A stretch of 64,000 nt of DNA, taken from Rhodobacteraceae bacterium IMCC1335. GTDB taxonomy: Bacteria > Pseudomonadota > Alphaproteobacteria > Rhodobacterales > Rhodobacteraceae. The notes beneath the pieces were generated by a model. That model saw nothing but the letters and a program-made list of their open reading frames with translations. It searched no databases and was not told where the DNA came from. Location: contig CP046864.1 of assembly GCA_039640495.1 (NCBI GenBank), forward strand, positions 2,170,001-2,234,000, given 5' to 3'. Shown here piece after piece: positions 37,238 through 47,929 of the stretch (positions within the stretch are counted from its first letter, which is position 1; every line of letters starts with the position of its first letter). Made by a program: the position numbers and the translations under genes.

Positions 37238-38419
37238 ATGAACCCAGCAGATACCGCCTGGATCATCGTCGCCACAGCGTTGGTGCTGTTTATGACGCTG
37301 CCTGGCCTTGCCTTATTTTACGGCGGGCTTGTGCGCGCGCGCAATGTATTAAGCGTGTTTATGCAATGTTACGCGATTGCGTGCCTGATGAGCTTGCTCT
37401 GGCTGGCTGCGGGCTATTCAATCGCCTTCGGGCCTGCAGACAGCGGATTTTGGGGCGGCTTGGACAAAGCCTTTTTAGCTGGTGTTGATGCAGAAAGCCT
37501 ATCTGGCACGCTGCCCGAAGTGCTGTTCTTCGCGTTTCAAATGACCTTTGCCATCATCACCCCGGCCTTGATCGTTGGGGCCTATGTAGAGCGGATCGGA
37601 TTTGCCTTTGTCCTTACTTTTTCAGGCCTTTGGATGCTGATTTGTTACGCGCCGGTTGTGCATTGGATTTGGGGCGGTGGTATGATGGCCGATGGCGGCA
37701 TCTTCGGCGAGACGGGCGTACGCGATTTTGCAGGCGGTATCGTCGTGCATGAAACCGCCGGCCTTGCTGCCTTATTGATTGCTGCGATGTTGGGCCCGCG
37801 GCGCGATAAAAGCAAACCACCCCACAATCCTGGGATGGTGATGATCGGCGCGGCAATGCTGTGGGTTGGCTGGTTTGGCTTTAACGGAGGCTCGCAACTG
37901 GCCGCTGATGGCGGCGCCGCAATGGCCTTAACCGTGACCCATATTTCCGCAGCCACCGCCTCTTTAACCTGGGCCCTTTGGGAAAAAATCAAATATGGCC
38001 GCGCATCACTGGTGGGATTGGTCACGGGCACCATTGCCGGGCTTGCCTCGATAACGCCAGCCTCGGGCTTTGTGGGCCCTGTAGAGGCTTTGATCATCGG
38101 GGCCGTTGCAGGCATATTATGTCAAGAAGCGGTTAATTTTGTGCGGAATGTTTTCAATATCGATGATACGCTGGATGTTTTTGCCGTACACGGCGTCGGA
38201 GGGATTTTTGGCACGGTGATGATCGCTCTGTTCGGACAAGGCAGCTGGACCGCGCAGCTGGGCGGGTTGCTCATTGTAGGTGTGTTTACACTTGTTGTAA
38301 CGTTTATCCTGATCAAACTGGTCGGCCTGCTCTTGCCGCTGCGCGTGGATGCCGAAACAGAAAGCAATGGGCTTGACCTTTCGGTGCACGGTGAACGCGC
38401 CTATGAGCTAAACAGCTAA
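37238..38419 (+). CDS. amt: Ammonium transporter
   Basis: A 393-residue Amt/MEP channel with eleven expected helices. It begins MNPADTAWIIVATALVLFMTLPGLALFYGGLVR and has YAPVVHWIWGGGMM, DFAGGIVVHETAGLAALLIAAMLGPR and VDDTLDVFAVHG-type (IDDTLDVFAVHGVGGIFGT) segments holding the twin pore histidines. GGGAGAAAA precedes the ATG at 37238. No glnK gene is adjacent, which differs from the common glnK-amt pair. Control by the nearby NtrBC system is likely but no operator was identified. Confidence 0.95.
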   Translation: MNPADTAWIIVATALVLFMTLPGLALFYGGLVRARNVLSVFMQCYAIACLMSLLWLAAGYSIAFGPADSGFWGGLDKAFLAGVDAESLSGTLPEVLFFAFQMTFAIITPALIVGAYVERIGFAFVLTFSGLWMLICYAPVVHWIWGGGMMADGGIFGETGVRDFAGGIVVHETAGLAALLIAAMLGPRRDKSKPPHNPGMVMIGAAMLWVGWFGFNGGSQLAADGGAAMALTVTHISAATASLTWALWEKIKYGRASLVGLVTGTIAGLASITPASGFVGPVEALIIGAVAGILCQEAVNFVRNVFNIDDTLDVFAVHGVGGIFGTVMIALFGQGSWTAQLGGLLIVGVFTLVVTFILIKLVGLLLPLRVDAETESNGLDLSVHGERAYELNS

Positions 38420-38447
38420 ACCAGCTTATTGTAGCGATACCAAGTTT

Positions 38448-38478
38448 AAAGGCGCTTTTTAGCAAGAGCGCCTTTTTT
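38448..38478. terminator. Bidirectional intrinsic terminator between amt and the COQ10-type gene
   Basis: AAAGGCGCT at 38448-38456 pairs with AGCGCCTTT at 38467-38475, a 9-bp stem with A and T runs at the two ends, ideally placed between convergent genes. Confidence 0.85.
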
Positions 38479-38924
38479 CACGCCTTAAACAAATCAGCAG
38501 CGCGCCGCTCAAACGCGCGCACAACGCGCTGCATCGCTTCGTTGAACACAACGCCAATAATGCCTTGCAAGATCGCACTTTTGAATTCGAAATCAACAAA
38601 GAAGGTGACTTCGCAGCCGCCCTCGACATTGCTAAATGCCCAGTTTGACACCATATATTTAAAGGGGCCATCAAGATATTCTGTGTCTATTTTAAAATCG
38701 GCCGGCCATAAAGTAACGCGCGAGCCAAAGCGTTCGCGAAACACTTTAAAACTAATTACCAAATCAGCTTCCAGAATTTCGCTAGGACCTTCGACCACAC
38801 TCGAGCGTAGGCGCGCTGCCGAACACCAAGGCAAAAACTCTGGATAAGCAGCAACATCCGCGACCAGTGAATACATTTGCTCGGCGCTGTAGGGTAACAA
38901 TTTTATTTCTTGATGAGTCGGCAT
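38478..38924 (-). CDS. START-like coenzyme Q-binding protein (COQ10/RatA family)
   Basis: A 148-residue single-domain protein with the polyketide-cyclase/START fold. HQEIKLLPYSAEQMYSLVADVAAYPEFLPWCSAARL is typical of the COQ10/RatA family, with VTFFVDFEFKSAILQGIIGVVFNEAMQRVVRAFERRA at the end. In mitochondria COQ10 binds ubiquinone; the RatA name comes from an E. coli ribosome-binding toxin claim. A quinone-related role is more likely in alphaproteobacteria. The ATG at 38924 is chosen over the longer frame starting at 39008. Confidence 0.88.
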   Translation of the reverse strand: MPTHQEIKLLPYSAEQMYSLVADVAAYPEFLPWCSAARLRSSVVEGPSEILEADLVISFKVFRERFGSRVTLWPADFKIDTEYLDGPFKYMVSNWAFSNVEGGCEVTFFVDFEFKSAILQGIIGVVFNEAMQRVVRAFERRAADLFKA

Positions 38925-38995
38925 TTCGCTTCTTTTGAGGTGACAATCGGCGTTGTTTAAGTAATGTAGGCCACGAAAATCAAGAGGGTTTTGCC

Positions 38996-39538
38996 GTGCA
39001 GCGTCCATATGTCATCGATGAAATGATCTCGGCAAAGTCAATCGCGGCCCGAATTGAGAATTTAAGCCACGAAATCCGTGATGAATTTTCGGGCACCAAT
39101 AAACTGGTGGTGGTTGGATTGCTGCGCGGTTCTTTCGTGTTTATCGCGGATCTGGTGCGCGAGCTTGATCTGCCCGTGGAAGTGGATTTCTTGGAAGCCT
39201 CCTCTTATGGCGACGGAATGGAAAGTTCGCGCGAAGTTCGGATTCTGAAAGATTTACGCGGGGCGATTGAGGATCGAGACGTTTTGGTTGTGGAAGATAT
39301 CGTGGATACCGGTTTCACGCTGCATCATGTGACCGGCCTGCTGGCGTCGCGAAACCCGGCGCGAATGAAAACCATCGCGTTGCTCGACAAGCCGTCGCGG
39401 CGCGAAGTCGATATTCAAGCCGATTGGATCGGGTTCAGCATTCAAGATGAATTTGTGGTCGGCTACGGCATTGATTATGCTCAGCGGAACCGCAATCTTG
39501 CCTATATCGGAAAGGTGCGTTTTACCGACGAAGCCTGA
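38996..39538 (+). CDS. hpt: Hypoxanthine phosphoribosyltransferase
   Basis: A 180-residue purine salvage enzyme. The PRPP-binding loop [17 protein letters not shown], the [21 protein letters not shown] segment and the [11 protein letters not shown] flexible loop are present. A GTG start at 38996 with AGAGGG 8 bases upstream gives the usual [13 protein letters not shown] start. It is divergent from the COQ10-type gene. Confidence 0.93.
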   Translation: MQRPYVIDEMISAKSIAARIENLSHEIRDEFSGTNKLVVVGLLRGSFVFIADLVRELDLPVEVDFLEASSYGDGMESSREVRILKDLRGAIEDRDVLVVEDIVDTGFTLHHVTGLLASRNPARMKTIALLDKPSRREVDIQADWIGFSIQDEFVVGYGIDYAQRNRNLAYIGKVRFTDEA

Positions 39539-39786
39539 ATATAAAGCCGCTGGCATGCGGCGCCACCAACATAGATTGGAAATACGCAACCAAGAAACGC
39601 TGATCAGGCTTTGGCGGCATTGTCAGAAAATCATATAAACGGCTCTACTGGCGCCTCATAATCATCCACCCTTGCTCACGCCTGGCCAAGGAACTCTACC
39701 AGCCACAGAGCAGTGCGCATCTTATTGGTCGTATTGCGCAGAGCGCCCGCGGCAGGATAGGCCCCACGAAGGCGCTTTAGCGTTGA

Positions 39787-42171
39787 TCACCCGCCTCGCG
39801 CACCCTCATAATTGCCCTTCACACGCTCTTTCTTTGGATCGAAATGCGGGAATGCAACAGTTTTAGCTGGTAAGCGCAGTTGGTCCCCATCCAGCCGCCC
39901 AACTTCCAACTCAGTGCCAATCTCGGCATGGGCCAAATCCACCCGCGCCAAAGCAATCACTTTGCCCAAAACAGGCGAGCGCATCGCCGAGGTCACGACA
40001 CCCACTTGTGGCTTCCCGAAATGGATACAATCGCCCGGCGTTGGCACAACACCGCCCTCTAATTCAAGCCCGACAAGTTTCTTTTGCGGATGGGCTTTGC
40101 GCCGCTCGAGCGCTGCGCGGCCGATAAATGCATCCGTTTTACTTTTCAAAGGCACCGTAAACCCAATGCCTGCCTCCATTGGATCTGTTTGATCATCAAA
40201 TTCTGAACCGGCAAAGATCAACCCAGCTTCAATCCGCACCATATCAAGCGCACCAAGCCCAAAAGGCGTGAGCCCATGCGGCGCACCTGCGGCCCAAATT
40301 GCGTCAAAAACCTGTTCTGCATCTTTCGGATGGCAAAACACCTCATAGCCCAGCTCTCCAGAATATCCGGTCCGGCTGAGCACCACGGAGGGGCCATGAA
40401 AGCCGCCAATCCTGCCAATCGAAAAGCGAAACCATTGCAGCTCTTCAACGGTGGGCTGCGCGGGGGGCGTCCAAATCACATCTTTCAGAATTTCGCGCGA
40501 CAACGGCCCTTGTACCGCCACATTGCAATGATGGTCCGTGGAAGAGCGCACCCATGCGTTTAGGCCACGCTCCTCGGCTTGTTTACGCAGCCAAAGCCCA
40601 GATTGATCATTACCACCGATCCACCGGAAATTGGTATCCCCCAAGCGAAACAGAGTGCCATCGTCAATCATTCCACCATGTTCATAGCACATCGCGGTAT
40701 AGACGATGCCGCCGACCGGAATTTTCTTCACATCCCGCGTGATACAAAGCTGCATCAGCGCTTCCGCATCAGGGCCCGTCACTTCATATTTTCGAAGCGG
40801 TGAAAGATCCATAATCACCGCTTTTTCGCGCGCGGCCCAATATTCAGCAATGCTGCCATGATGCATCATATCCTGCGCCAGCCAATACCCGGCATATTCC
40901 ACAAAATTGCGCGTATGGCGGGCAAAGCAATCGTGAAACCCAGTTTTTTTCGTTTCTTCCACATCAGCCCCCGGAGTTTTGCGCCAGCCAATCGAGCGCT
41001 TGAAATCTTCATTTTTACGATAAGTCCAGACTTGAATATCGCTTGGCTGCCAGCCATTTGCTGGATCAACATCACAAGGACAACCCGTTGAAATACAAAC
41101 CAAATCTGTCAGCGCCCGCATCAAAACATAATCTCCGGGCCGCGAATAAGGCTCATCCATCGAAATCGCGTTGGTCTCGTCTAAAATTGTATTGAAAAAG
41201 AAGTTGATCGCCGGCCAGCCGCCCCGCGGACGTACATCATAAGCCTGCATTTCAAGGTTGATATTATCCGAGCAATTGACATGGCCCGGATAGCCAAGAT
41301 CTTCGTAATAACGCGCGGTACAGGCCAGACCGAATGTATCATGGCGGCCCACCGTATCTTGGATAATCTCGACCAAAGGTTCCTGATCAACGCTGAAATA
41401 TTTTGCCAAAAGCCCTGGCTTGGGATAAAGCGCGCCCATCAAAGACCGCGTGGTCGTGGGGTCGATATCGCGCTCCAATCCAGCGTCCAAAGCGCGGCGC
41501 GAAAAGGCCTGAAAATCGCTACATTCTCTGCCCTGCACGTCCAAAACTTGAATATATTCCCCCGCCTTCACCTCATAAGGTTTTGCCTCGCCAGGTTGAA
41601 TATGCAAACTCACCAAAGGGTCGGCCAGCGGGTCATGCACCAATGACATGTCTTTCAAGGGCCGCTTATTGATCCGCGTGATAAACAATACCACATCGCT
41701 CGGGGCCCATTGCTGATGCGCATCCATCGCGCCGCCAGCGGCGCATATGATCAATAATCCGTCCGATAAGGCCTGAAAACTTGCTGTCTCTCCCGCGCGC
41801 GAGCCGCTTTCAAACACGAGACTGGCATCGGCATCGGCGATTGAAAACCCTGTTTTCTCAAGCGCAGAGATTACTTTTTTACCAGATGGGTGCCCGGTAA
41901 GCGCGGCGATCAACCCCTCTGGGCTGCGCCCACCTTTGGCCCCCAACATCGCGGCATCCGATCGTTTGTCGGGCCCAAAAAACACCATTTCAATGGGCTG
42001 CAAACCTTCCACATCTTGCAGCGTAATCTGATCGCCCGCAAAAATTGGTACGGCGCGGCTGCCCCCCCCGGGAACGGGATGCCTTTCAACCCCTTGCGGC
42101 AACACCATCATACCGGGCCTGCGAACCCCTGCCCGCGATTCCTGCTGTGGCATCAAAAAAGGTTTGATCAT
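39787..42171 (-). CDS. tdm: Trimethylamine N-oxide demethylase (TMAO aldolase)
   Basis: A 794-residue two-domain enzyme that splits TMAO into dimethylamine and formaldehyde and couples the latter to tetrahydrofolate. The N-terminal part (about 180-390) is a DUF1989-type domain. Cys300, Cys364 and Cys366 have exactly the spacing of the zinc-binding cysteines I recall for Methylocella Tdm (279, 343, 345). Asp219 in GRECSDF has the same offset from its catalytic Asp198. The C-terminal 390 residues are a GcvT folate-binding domain (REKAVIMDLSPLRKYEVTGPDAEALMQL, SRTGYSGELGYEVF, GLGALDMVRIEAGL). GAAGGAGG precedes the ATG. It closes the tmoXVW operon, 13 bases after tmoW. Confidence 0.9.
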   Translation of the reverse strand: MIKPFLMPQQESRAGVRRPGMMVLPQGVERHPVPGGGSRAVPIFAGDQITLQDVEGLQPIEMVFFGPDKRSDAAMLGAKGGRSPEGLIAALTGHPSGKKVISALEKTGFSIADADASLVFESGSRAGETASFQALSDGLLIICAAGGAMDAHQQWAPSDVVLFITRINKRPLKDMSLVHDPLADPLVSLHIQPGEAKPYEVKAGEYIQVLDVQGRECSDFQAFSRRALDAGLERDIDPTTTRSLMGALYPKPGLLAKYFSVDQEPLVEIIQDTVGRHDTFGLACTARYYEDLGYPGHVNCSDNINLEMQAYDVRPRGGWPAINFFFNTILDETNAISMDEPYSRPGDYVLMRALTDLVCISTGCPCDVDPANGWQPSDIQVWTYRKNEDFKRSIGWRKTPGADVEETKKTGFHDCFARHTRNFVEYAGYWLAQDMMHHGSIAEYWAAREKAVIMDLSPLRKYEVTGPDAEALMQLCITRDVKKIPVGGIVYTAMCYEHGGMIDDGTLFRLGDTNFRWIGGNDQSGLWLRKQAEERGLNAWVRSSTDHHCNVAVQGPLSREILKDVIWTPPAQPTVEELQWFRFSIGRIGGFHGPSVVLSRTGYSGELGYEVFCHPKDAEQVFDAIWAAGAPHGLTPFGLGALDMVRIEAGLIFAGSEFDDQTDPMEAGIGFTVPLKSKTDAFIGRAALERRKAHPQKKLVGLELEGGVVPTPGDCIHFGKPQVGVVTSAMRSPVLGKVIALARVDLAHAEIGTELEVGRLDGDQLRLPAKTVAFPHFDPKKERVKGNYEGARGG

Positions 42172-42184
42172 TCAAGCCTCCTTC

Positions 42185-44407
42185 TTAAATCAACCCAAGC
42201 AACGCTTTGCGCCGTTCAGCCCAACGAATAATGATCATATCAAAGGTCAGCGCCATCAAAGACACGTTGATTCCCAAGACGAAGTTTTTACCTAAATCGG
42301 TACCTGCTAAGGTGCGCTGTAATTCTTGACCAAGATCAATCGTCCCGATGAATGCGGCGATCATTGTCATAAAAAAGGCAAACATCAGCGCTTGGTTAAA
42401 CCCCACCGCCATTGTTGGCAAAGCCAAAGGAAATTGTACTTTCCAAAGTTTTTGCGCCCGCGTGGCTCCAGACATATCCGCGCTTTCGGTCATTTCAGGG
42501 GGCACATTGCGCAATCCCTCTATAGTATAGCGGATCAATGGGACCATCGCAAAAATCATAATCGCAAAAATCACCGCTATATCTGTGATGCCAAACAACA
42601 TAATGGCTGGGATCAGATAAACAAAACTGGGGAAGGTTTGCGCAGAATCAGACACCAAAAGCAAGAAAACATCGCGCAGCATCTTACCGGCATAATACCA
42701 CATCAGATAGAAGCTGCAGGCAAATAAAAGCCAAAAAACAAGTCTATAAAGACTTGGATCAGGTTCTGCCCCAAACGCGCCAAAACTCCAAAGGATATAC
42801 CGCGCAATACCGGCCGCAAGGATAGAGGCCATGGCAATAAAGGAGCGCCGAAATAGAAGACTGAGAAGGCCCATGACAAACGCGCTGGTCATACCGCCTG
42901 TCCAATTGATCCGCTGCGCCGGAGGACCCGCTCCCCAAACAGCCAAAGGAATGCCTAAGACCATCGCAACGCCTGTGGAAGACAGCGCATAATAAATGGT
43001 GATCACCGAACGGTCCCACCATCCACTTAGCGCCACCCATAAAAAGAATAAAAAGGCGATCAAGGCCTGCCGCCGCCCAGCGATCCGCCAAGCGATCACA
43101 ACAATCAGTGCAATGAAGGCAGGCGTTGGGATCGATAGCAAAAAATTTCGAAATGGGATCAAGACGAAATTGTTCATATAATAGCGAATAGCAGTGGTTG
43201 AGGCTTTCAAATACTCATTCGTTAAAACGGTATGTTTGATGAAGCTGTCCAACTCTTTACCTTGGCTGAAATGCTGTTTGCGGCCAATCGTGGAGGCCAG
43301 CTCCCAAAATTGCGCCAGAACAAGACAGAGCAGAAACGTCACCATTGCAATAACGGTGAATTTCTGCCGAACCACCCAAGATGTGCCCTTTTCAAAATGT
43401 TCAGGCTGCTTTGCAACCCAAGCCTTTGACAAGCGATCAAGCATAATGGCAAGTAACACAATCGTTATACCAATTTCAAAACTTCGCCCGATTTTAAAAC
43501 TGCCCATCATAGCCAGCATTTTTGCCCCTAATCCGGGCATGCCGATAAAGGAGGTAAGCACCACCATCGCCAAGCACAGCATAATCACTTGGTTGACGCC
43601 TACCAAAATTTCAGTGCGTGCGGATGGGATATAAACATGGCGCAACATCTGAAAGCTAGAGCATCCAGACATTTTCCCCGCCTCAACCACTTCGGGACTC
43701 ACTTTTTTAAGGCCCAAAGTGGTCATCAAAATCATTGGCGGAATCGCATAAACCGTTGTTGCCACAGCACCTGCCGTGGGACCCACCTTGAAAAAAATCA
43801 CTGCAGGCAAAAGATAAGTGAAAAAAGGCAGCGTTTGCAGCACCGACAGAACCGGTTGAACGATTTTCTCAACCCGCCGGCTTTTCCAAGCGGCGATGCC
43901 CATTAGAAGTCCGATCATGAAGGCCAACGGCGCCGCCACAACCAGCACCGAGAGCGTTTCCATAGCCAATTTCCACTGCCCTATAAGCGCCGTCCAAACA
44001 AATGTCCCTGCGCCTAAAAAAGCCAGACGCCACCCGCCCAGATAATACCCGATAATTCCGGTGACAGCCGCCACTGATACCCAAGGGATCGGCCCTATAT
44101 TGGGCCAACGGCGCTTTCCAAACAGAATATTCGCTGTTGCATCCAATATGAATTGCAACCCTTCGGTTAAAAAGCGCGTCAAGACTATGAGCTTCAGATC
44201 ATCCTTAACAAAGTTGAAAAGCGCATCAAGCCAACGCTCTAACGGGGGCAAAACAGAAGCCGGCAGACGGAACAACCATTCGGGCAAAATACTGAAATAT
44301 TGGGCAATGGTTAAAGCAAGCGCAAACAGCACCAAGAGCGTTTGCCAATGCGCTTTTTTTTGATCCACCGCGACAAAAGCGCCCTGAATATGTTCGTTTT
44401 GCGGCAT
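42185..44407 (-). CDS. tmoW: TMAO/betaine-type ABC transporter, fused double permease
   Basis: A 740-residue inner-membrane protein with two ProW-like permease halves. Each has an EAA-type loop: IPPMILMTTLGLKKVSPEVVEAGKMSGCSSFQ in the first half and PLIRYTIEGLRNVPPEMTESADMSGATRAQ near the C-terminus. Single ProW proteins are about half this size; a fused permease is a feature of the roseobacter TMAO importer as I recall it. The ATG at 44407 overlaps the tmoV stop (TGATG). Glycine betaine, choline or carnitine remain possible additional substrates, but tdm directly downstream favours TMAO. Confidence 0.83.
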   Translation of the reverse strand: MPQNEHIQGAFVAVDQKKAHWQTLLVLFALALTIAQYFSILPEWLFRLPASVLPPLERWLDALFNFVKDDLKLIVLTRFLTEGLQFILDATANILFGKRRWPNIGPIPWVSVAAVTGIIGYYLGGWRLAFLGAGTFVWTALIGQWKLAMETLSVLVVAAPLAFMIGLLMGIAAWKSRRVEKIVQPVLSVLQTLPFFTYLLPAVIFFKVGPTAGAVATTVYAIPPMILMTTLGLKKVSPEVVEAGKMSGCSSFQMLRHVYIPSARTEILVGVNQVIMLCLAMVVLTSFIGMPGLGAKMLAMMGSFKIGRSFEIGITIVLLAIMLDRLSKAWVAKQPEHFEKGTSWVVRQKFTVIAMVTFLLCLVLAQFWELASTIGRKQHFSQGKELDSFIKHTVLTNEYLKASTTAIRYYMNNFVLIPFRNFLLSIPTPAFIALIVVIAWRIAGRRQALIAFLFFLWVALSGWWDRSVITIYYALSSTGVAMVLGIPLAVWGAGPPAQRINWTGGMTSAFVMGLLSLLFRRSFIAMASILAAGIARYILWSFGAFGAEPDPSLYRLVFWLLFACSFYLMWYYAGKMLRDVFLLLVSDSAQTFPSFVYLIPAIMLFGITDIAVIFAIMIFAMVPLIRYTIEGLRNVPPEMTESADMSGATRAQKLWKVQFPLALPTMAVGFNQALMFAFFMTMIAAFIGTIDLGQELQRTLAGTDLGKNFVLGINVSLMALTFDMIIIRWAERRKALLGLI

Positions 44408-45435
44408 CACGAGGGGCCCAACAGAATATCAAGAACAGTTTGGCGTTTAAACGCCCCAATAATTGTGCCTTGCTTTGTGACCGGAATTACATCGCGTTGG
44501 TCATTTATCAACCCACGCGCCAAATTCTGAACAGTTGCCCCCGCTGGGACCGGTTCGCCCTCACCAACGAGCCCTGGCTCGATTAATACCTCGGCGTGCA
44601 CAACCCGCGCCTTATCGATTTCTTCGGTAAATTTGCGCACATATTCTGTTGCTGGGTGAAGCACAATTTGATCCGGTGTGTCACATTGTTCAATCGCACC
44701 ATCTTTCATAATTGCAATGCGGTCCGCCAGACGCAGCGCTTCATCAAAATCATGCGTTATAAAAACAATTGTCTTGCCCAAGATCTCTTGCAAACGTAAA
44801 AACTCATCTTGCATTTCACGACGAATTAAAGGGTCTAATGCCGAAAACGGTTCATCCAAAAACCAAATATCGGGTTCAATGGCCAACGACCGAGCAATGC
44901 CTACGCGTTGCTGTTGGCCACCGGACAATTCGCGGGGAAAATATTCTTCGCGCCCCTCTAAACCAACCAATTTAATCACTTCCAGCGCTCGGGCGCGACG
45001 CACAAAGCGATCTTGACCCCGCATTTCCAGCGGAAAAGACACGTTTTCGAGCACCGTACGGTGTGGCAACAGCCCAAAGGATTGGAAAACCATACCCATT
45101 TTTTCGCGCCGCAAGTTGATCAAATCCCGCTCTGAGAGGTCCATAATATTTTGACCATCCACAATAATTTCACCCCCGGTGATATCGTGTAAGCGTGAAA
45201 AACAGCGCACCAATGTGGATTTTCCAGAGCCTGACAGCCCCATAATCACCAGAATTTCACCTTGAAAAACGTCAATGGAAACGTCTCTGACACCGGCAAT
45301 ATAGCCATCGGATTTGATCTGATCGAAGGAAGTTCCCTCGGTAAGTTTCATCAAATATTTATTGGGATCTGCGCCAAAAAGCTTCCAGACATTTCTGGCA
45401 GATATTGCAACCGAATTTGGTTTCATATTTTCCAC
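44407..45435 (-). CDS. tmoV: TMAO/betaine-type ABC transporter ATP-binding protein
   Basis: A 342-residue ProV/OpuAA-type ATPase with Walker A GLSGSGKST, Q-loop VFQSFGLLPH, signature LSGGQQQRVGIARSLA, Walker B DIWFLDEPFSALDP and a C-terminal region with one CBS-like motif (VIPVTKQGTIIGAF). A GTG start at 45435 has a GGAAGGGA site that lies inside a strong hairpin (45445-45469). The ATG at 45426 is an alternative. The stop overlaps tmoW. Confidence 0.85.
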   Translation of the reverse strand: MENMKPNSVAISARNVWKLFGADPNKYLMKLTEGTSFDQIKSDGYIAGVRDVSIDVFQGEILVIMGLSGSGKSTLVRCFSRLHDITGGEIIVDGQNIMDLSERDLINLRREKMGMVFQSFGLLPHRTVLENVSFPLEMRGQDRFVRRARALEVIKLVGLEGREEYFPRELSGGQQQRVGIARSLAIEPDIWFLDEPFSALDPLIRREMQDEFLRLQEILGKTIVFITHDFDEALRLADRIAIMKDGAIEQCDTPDQIVLHPATEYVRKFTEEIDKARVVHAEVLIEPGLVGEGEPVPAGATVQNLARGLINDQRDVIPVTKQGTIIGAFKRQTVLDILLGPS

Positions 45436-45444
45436 TTTACAAAT

Positions 45445-45469
45445 CCCTTCCGGCGCGCTGCCGGAAGGG
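45445..45469 (-). promoter_or_regulatory. Intercistronic stem-loop between tmoX and tmoV
   Basis: CCCTTCCGGC and GCCGGAAGGG form a perfect 10-bp stem around a 5-base loop in the tmoX-tmoV gap, with no T tract after it on the coding strand. The 3' arm contains the purine-rich ribosome-binding site for tmoV. It probably protects tmoX mRNA and lowers tmoV translation, raising the binding protein above the membrane parts. Confidence 0.7.
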
Positions 45470-45505
45470 GAGATGTCATTTTGAAAGCTTTGTCAATAAA
45501 GCCAC

Positions 45506-46540
<1,035 letters not shown>

Positions 46541-46642
46541 TTATGGGCTTAGGGTCTAAAAATTAGTGGCAATATATCTCAGACAAGGTTACGCTCACCG
46601 CATTCGCGTTTTTACTGAATTAAACTAAGATTGGTCAAAACA

Positions 46643-47596
46643 ATGAATAAAAACAACGTTTTACCACGCCTAGATTATCTACTTGCGTTTGAATCTGCGG
46701 CGGTTAACAACAGTTTTGCAGGCGCCTCTAAAGCGCTGAACATCAGCGAAACGGCCATCAGCAGGAAAGTTCGACTTTTAGAGCTGCATTATAAAATAAA
46801 TTTATTCAATCGCGGGCACCGCTCGATTCACCTAACCCCGCGTGGTCAAAGGTTTTTTGATGATATTTCACCCTTGCTTGACCAGTTGCGAACCCTCTCA
46901 CAAAACCTTTTGGAAGACACTTTAAACAATGCTGTGACAATCGCGGCAACCAACTCGGTGGCGGGGCTTTATTTAATGCCAAAGTTGCCCCGGTTTAACG
47001 CGCTTTACGAACCGGTTTACATCAACTTACTATCCTCCGATGACGATAACGAATGCCTGGGGGAAGATGTCGATTTAACAATTTTACGGGGCAATGGGCA
47101 TTGGGCGGGCTATTCGGCTGAGTTATTATTTGGCGAAACAATATTCCCGGTCTGTTCGCCGGAATTTTTGAGCAAAAACCCCGATATCACCACTTTGTCC
47201 GCATTGTCGCAAAGCTCCTTAATCGGCATTCAAACCACACATACCGAGTGGATGACTTGGCGGGCTTGGTTTGCTTTGATGCATCACAAGGTGGCTGAAT
47301 TTGAAGAAACGGTCAGCTTGAACACCTATCCACTTGCAATTGAAGCTGCCGTAAATGGATTGGGCATTGCGCTTGGATGGGCCCATTTGGTTGATCATCT
47401 GCTTGAAGATAACAAACTTATCCGGCCTTTAGGAACCATTTCGGCCAGAACGGATCATGGCTATTATTTGCTAAAATCAAGCGATGGGCATAGTTTTCCA
47501 GAGCGCGACCGGGTTGAAAATTGGCTTTTGGAACTATCTGCAAGCCGACAAAGATATCAACAACCAAGCACGCCAACGCTCAACAAGACTGAGTAA
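46643..47596 (+). CDS. LysR-family transcriptional regulator (GcvA-like)
   Basis: A 317-residue regulator with N-terminal winged helix (LDYLLAFESAAVNNSFAGASKALNISETAISRKVRLLE) and a C-terminal periplasmic-binding-like effector domain. The start LPRLDYLLAFESAA and pattern ISRKVRLLE resemble the GcvA group. It is divergent from tmoX by about 195 bases and is the obvious candidate regulator of the TMAO operon, induced by TMAO or a breakdown product. The ATG at 46643 is used; a TTG four codons earlier is less likely. Confidence 0.88.
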   Translation: MNKNNVLPRLDYLLAFESAAVNNSFAGASKALNISETAISRKVRLLELHYKINLFNRGHRSIHLTPRGQRFFDDISPLLDQLRTLSQNLLEDTLNNAVTIAATNSVAGLYLMPKLPRFNALYEPVYINLLSSDDDNECLGEDVDLTILRGNGHWAGYSAELLFGETIFPVCSPEFLSKNPDITTLSALSQSSLIGIQTTHTEWMTWRAWFALMHHKVAEFEETVSLNTYPLAIEAAVNGLGIALGWAHLVDHLLEDNKLIRPLGTISARTDHGYYLLKSSDGHSFPERDRVENWLLELSASRQRYQQPSTPTLNKTE

Positions 47597-47627
47597 AATC
47601 CAATCCTCAGGTTGAAAGCAAAGGGCC

Positions 47628-47921
47628 TTACAGAATACCTTCAACGATGGTTTGAACGCTAGTTGAGGCCGATAGCCTTTGCCGCTTGGCTGGCGCATAA
47701 GCATCCGAGGCATACCAATCCATAGCTTTGTCATAGCTGGGGAATTGAATGATAACATGCCGATCGCCCGGCGGCGCGCCTTCAAAGCTGCGGGCTTTTC
47801 CGCCCCGCACCAAAAACTGGCCGTCAAAAAGATCCAAAGTAGGTTGAACCATTTTCACATAGGTGGCGTAGGCTTCTGGATCATGAATGTTGATGTGCGC
47901 AATCACATATCCGTAGGCCAT
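47628..47921 (-). CDS. DUF1330 domain protein
   Basis: A 97-residue ferredoxin-like small protein (YVIAHINIHDPEAYATYVKMVQPTLDLFDGQFLVRGG, RHVIIQFPSYDKAMDWYASDAY) of family DUF1330. Function is not established; such proteins often accompany catabolic clusters. It is the last gene of the long minus-strand run that starts at the flavin oxidoreductase gene, 8 bases after the previous stop. Confidence 0.85.
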   Translation of the reverse strand: MAYGYVIAHINIHDPEAYATYVKMVQPTLDLFDGQFLVRGGKARSFEGAPPGDRHVIIQFPSYDKAMDWYASDAYAPAKRQRLSASTSVQTIVEGIL

Positions 47922-47929
47922 ATTCTTTT

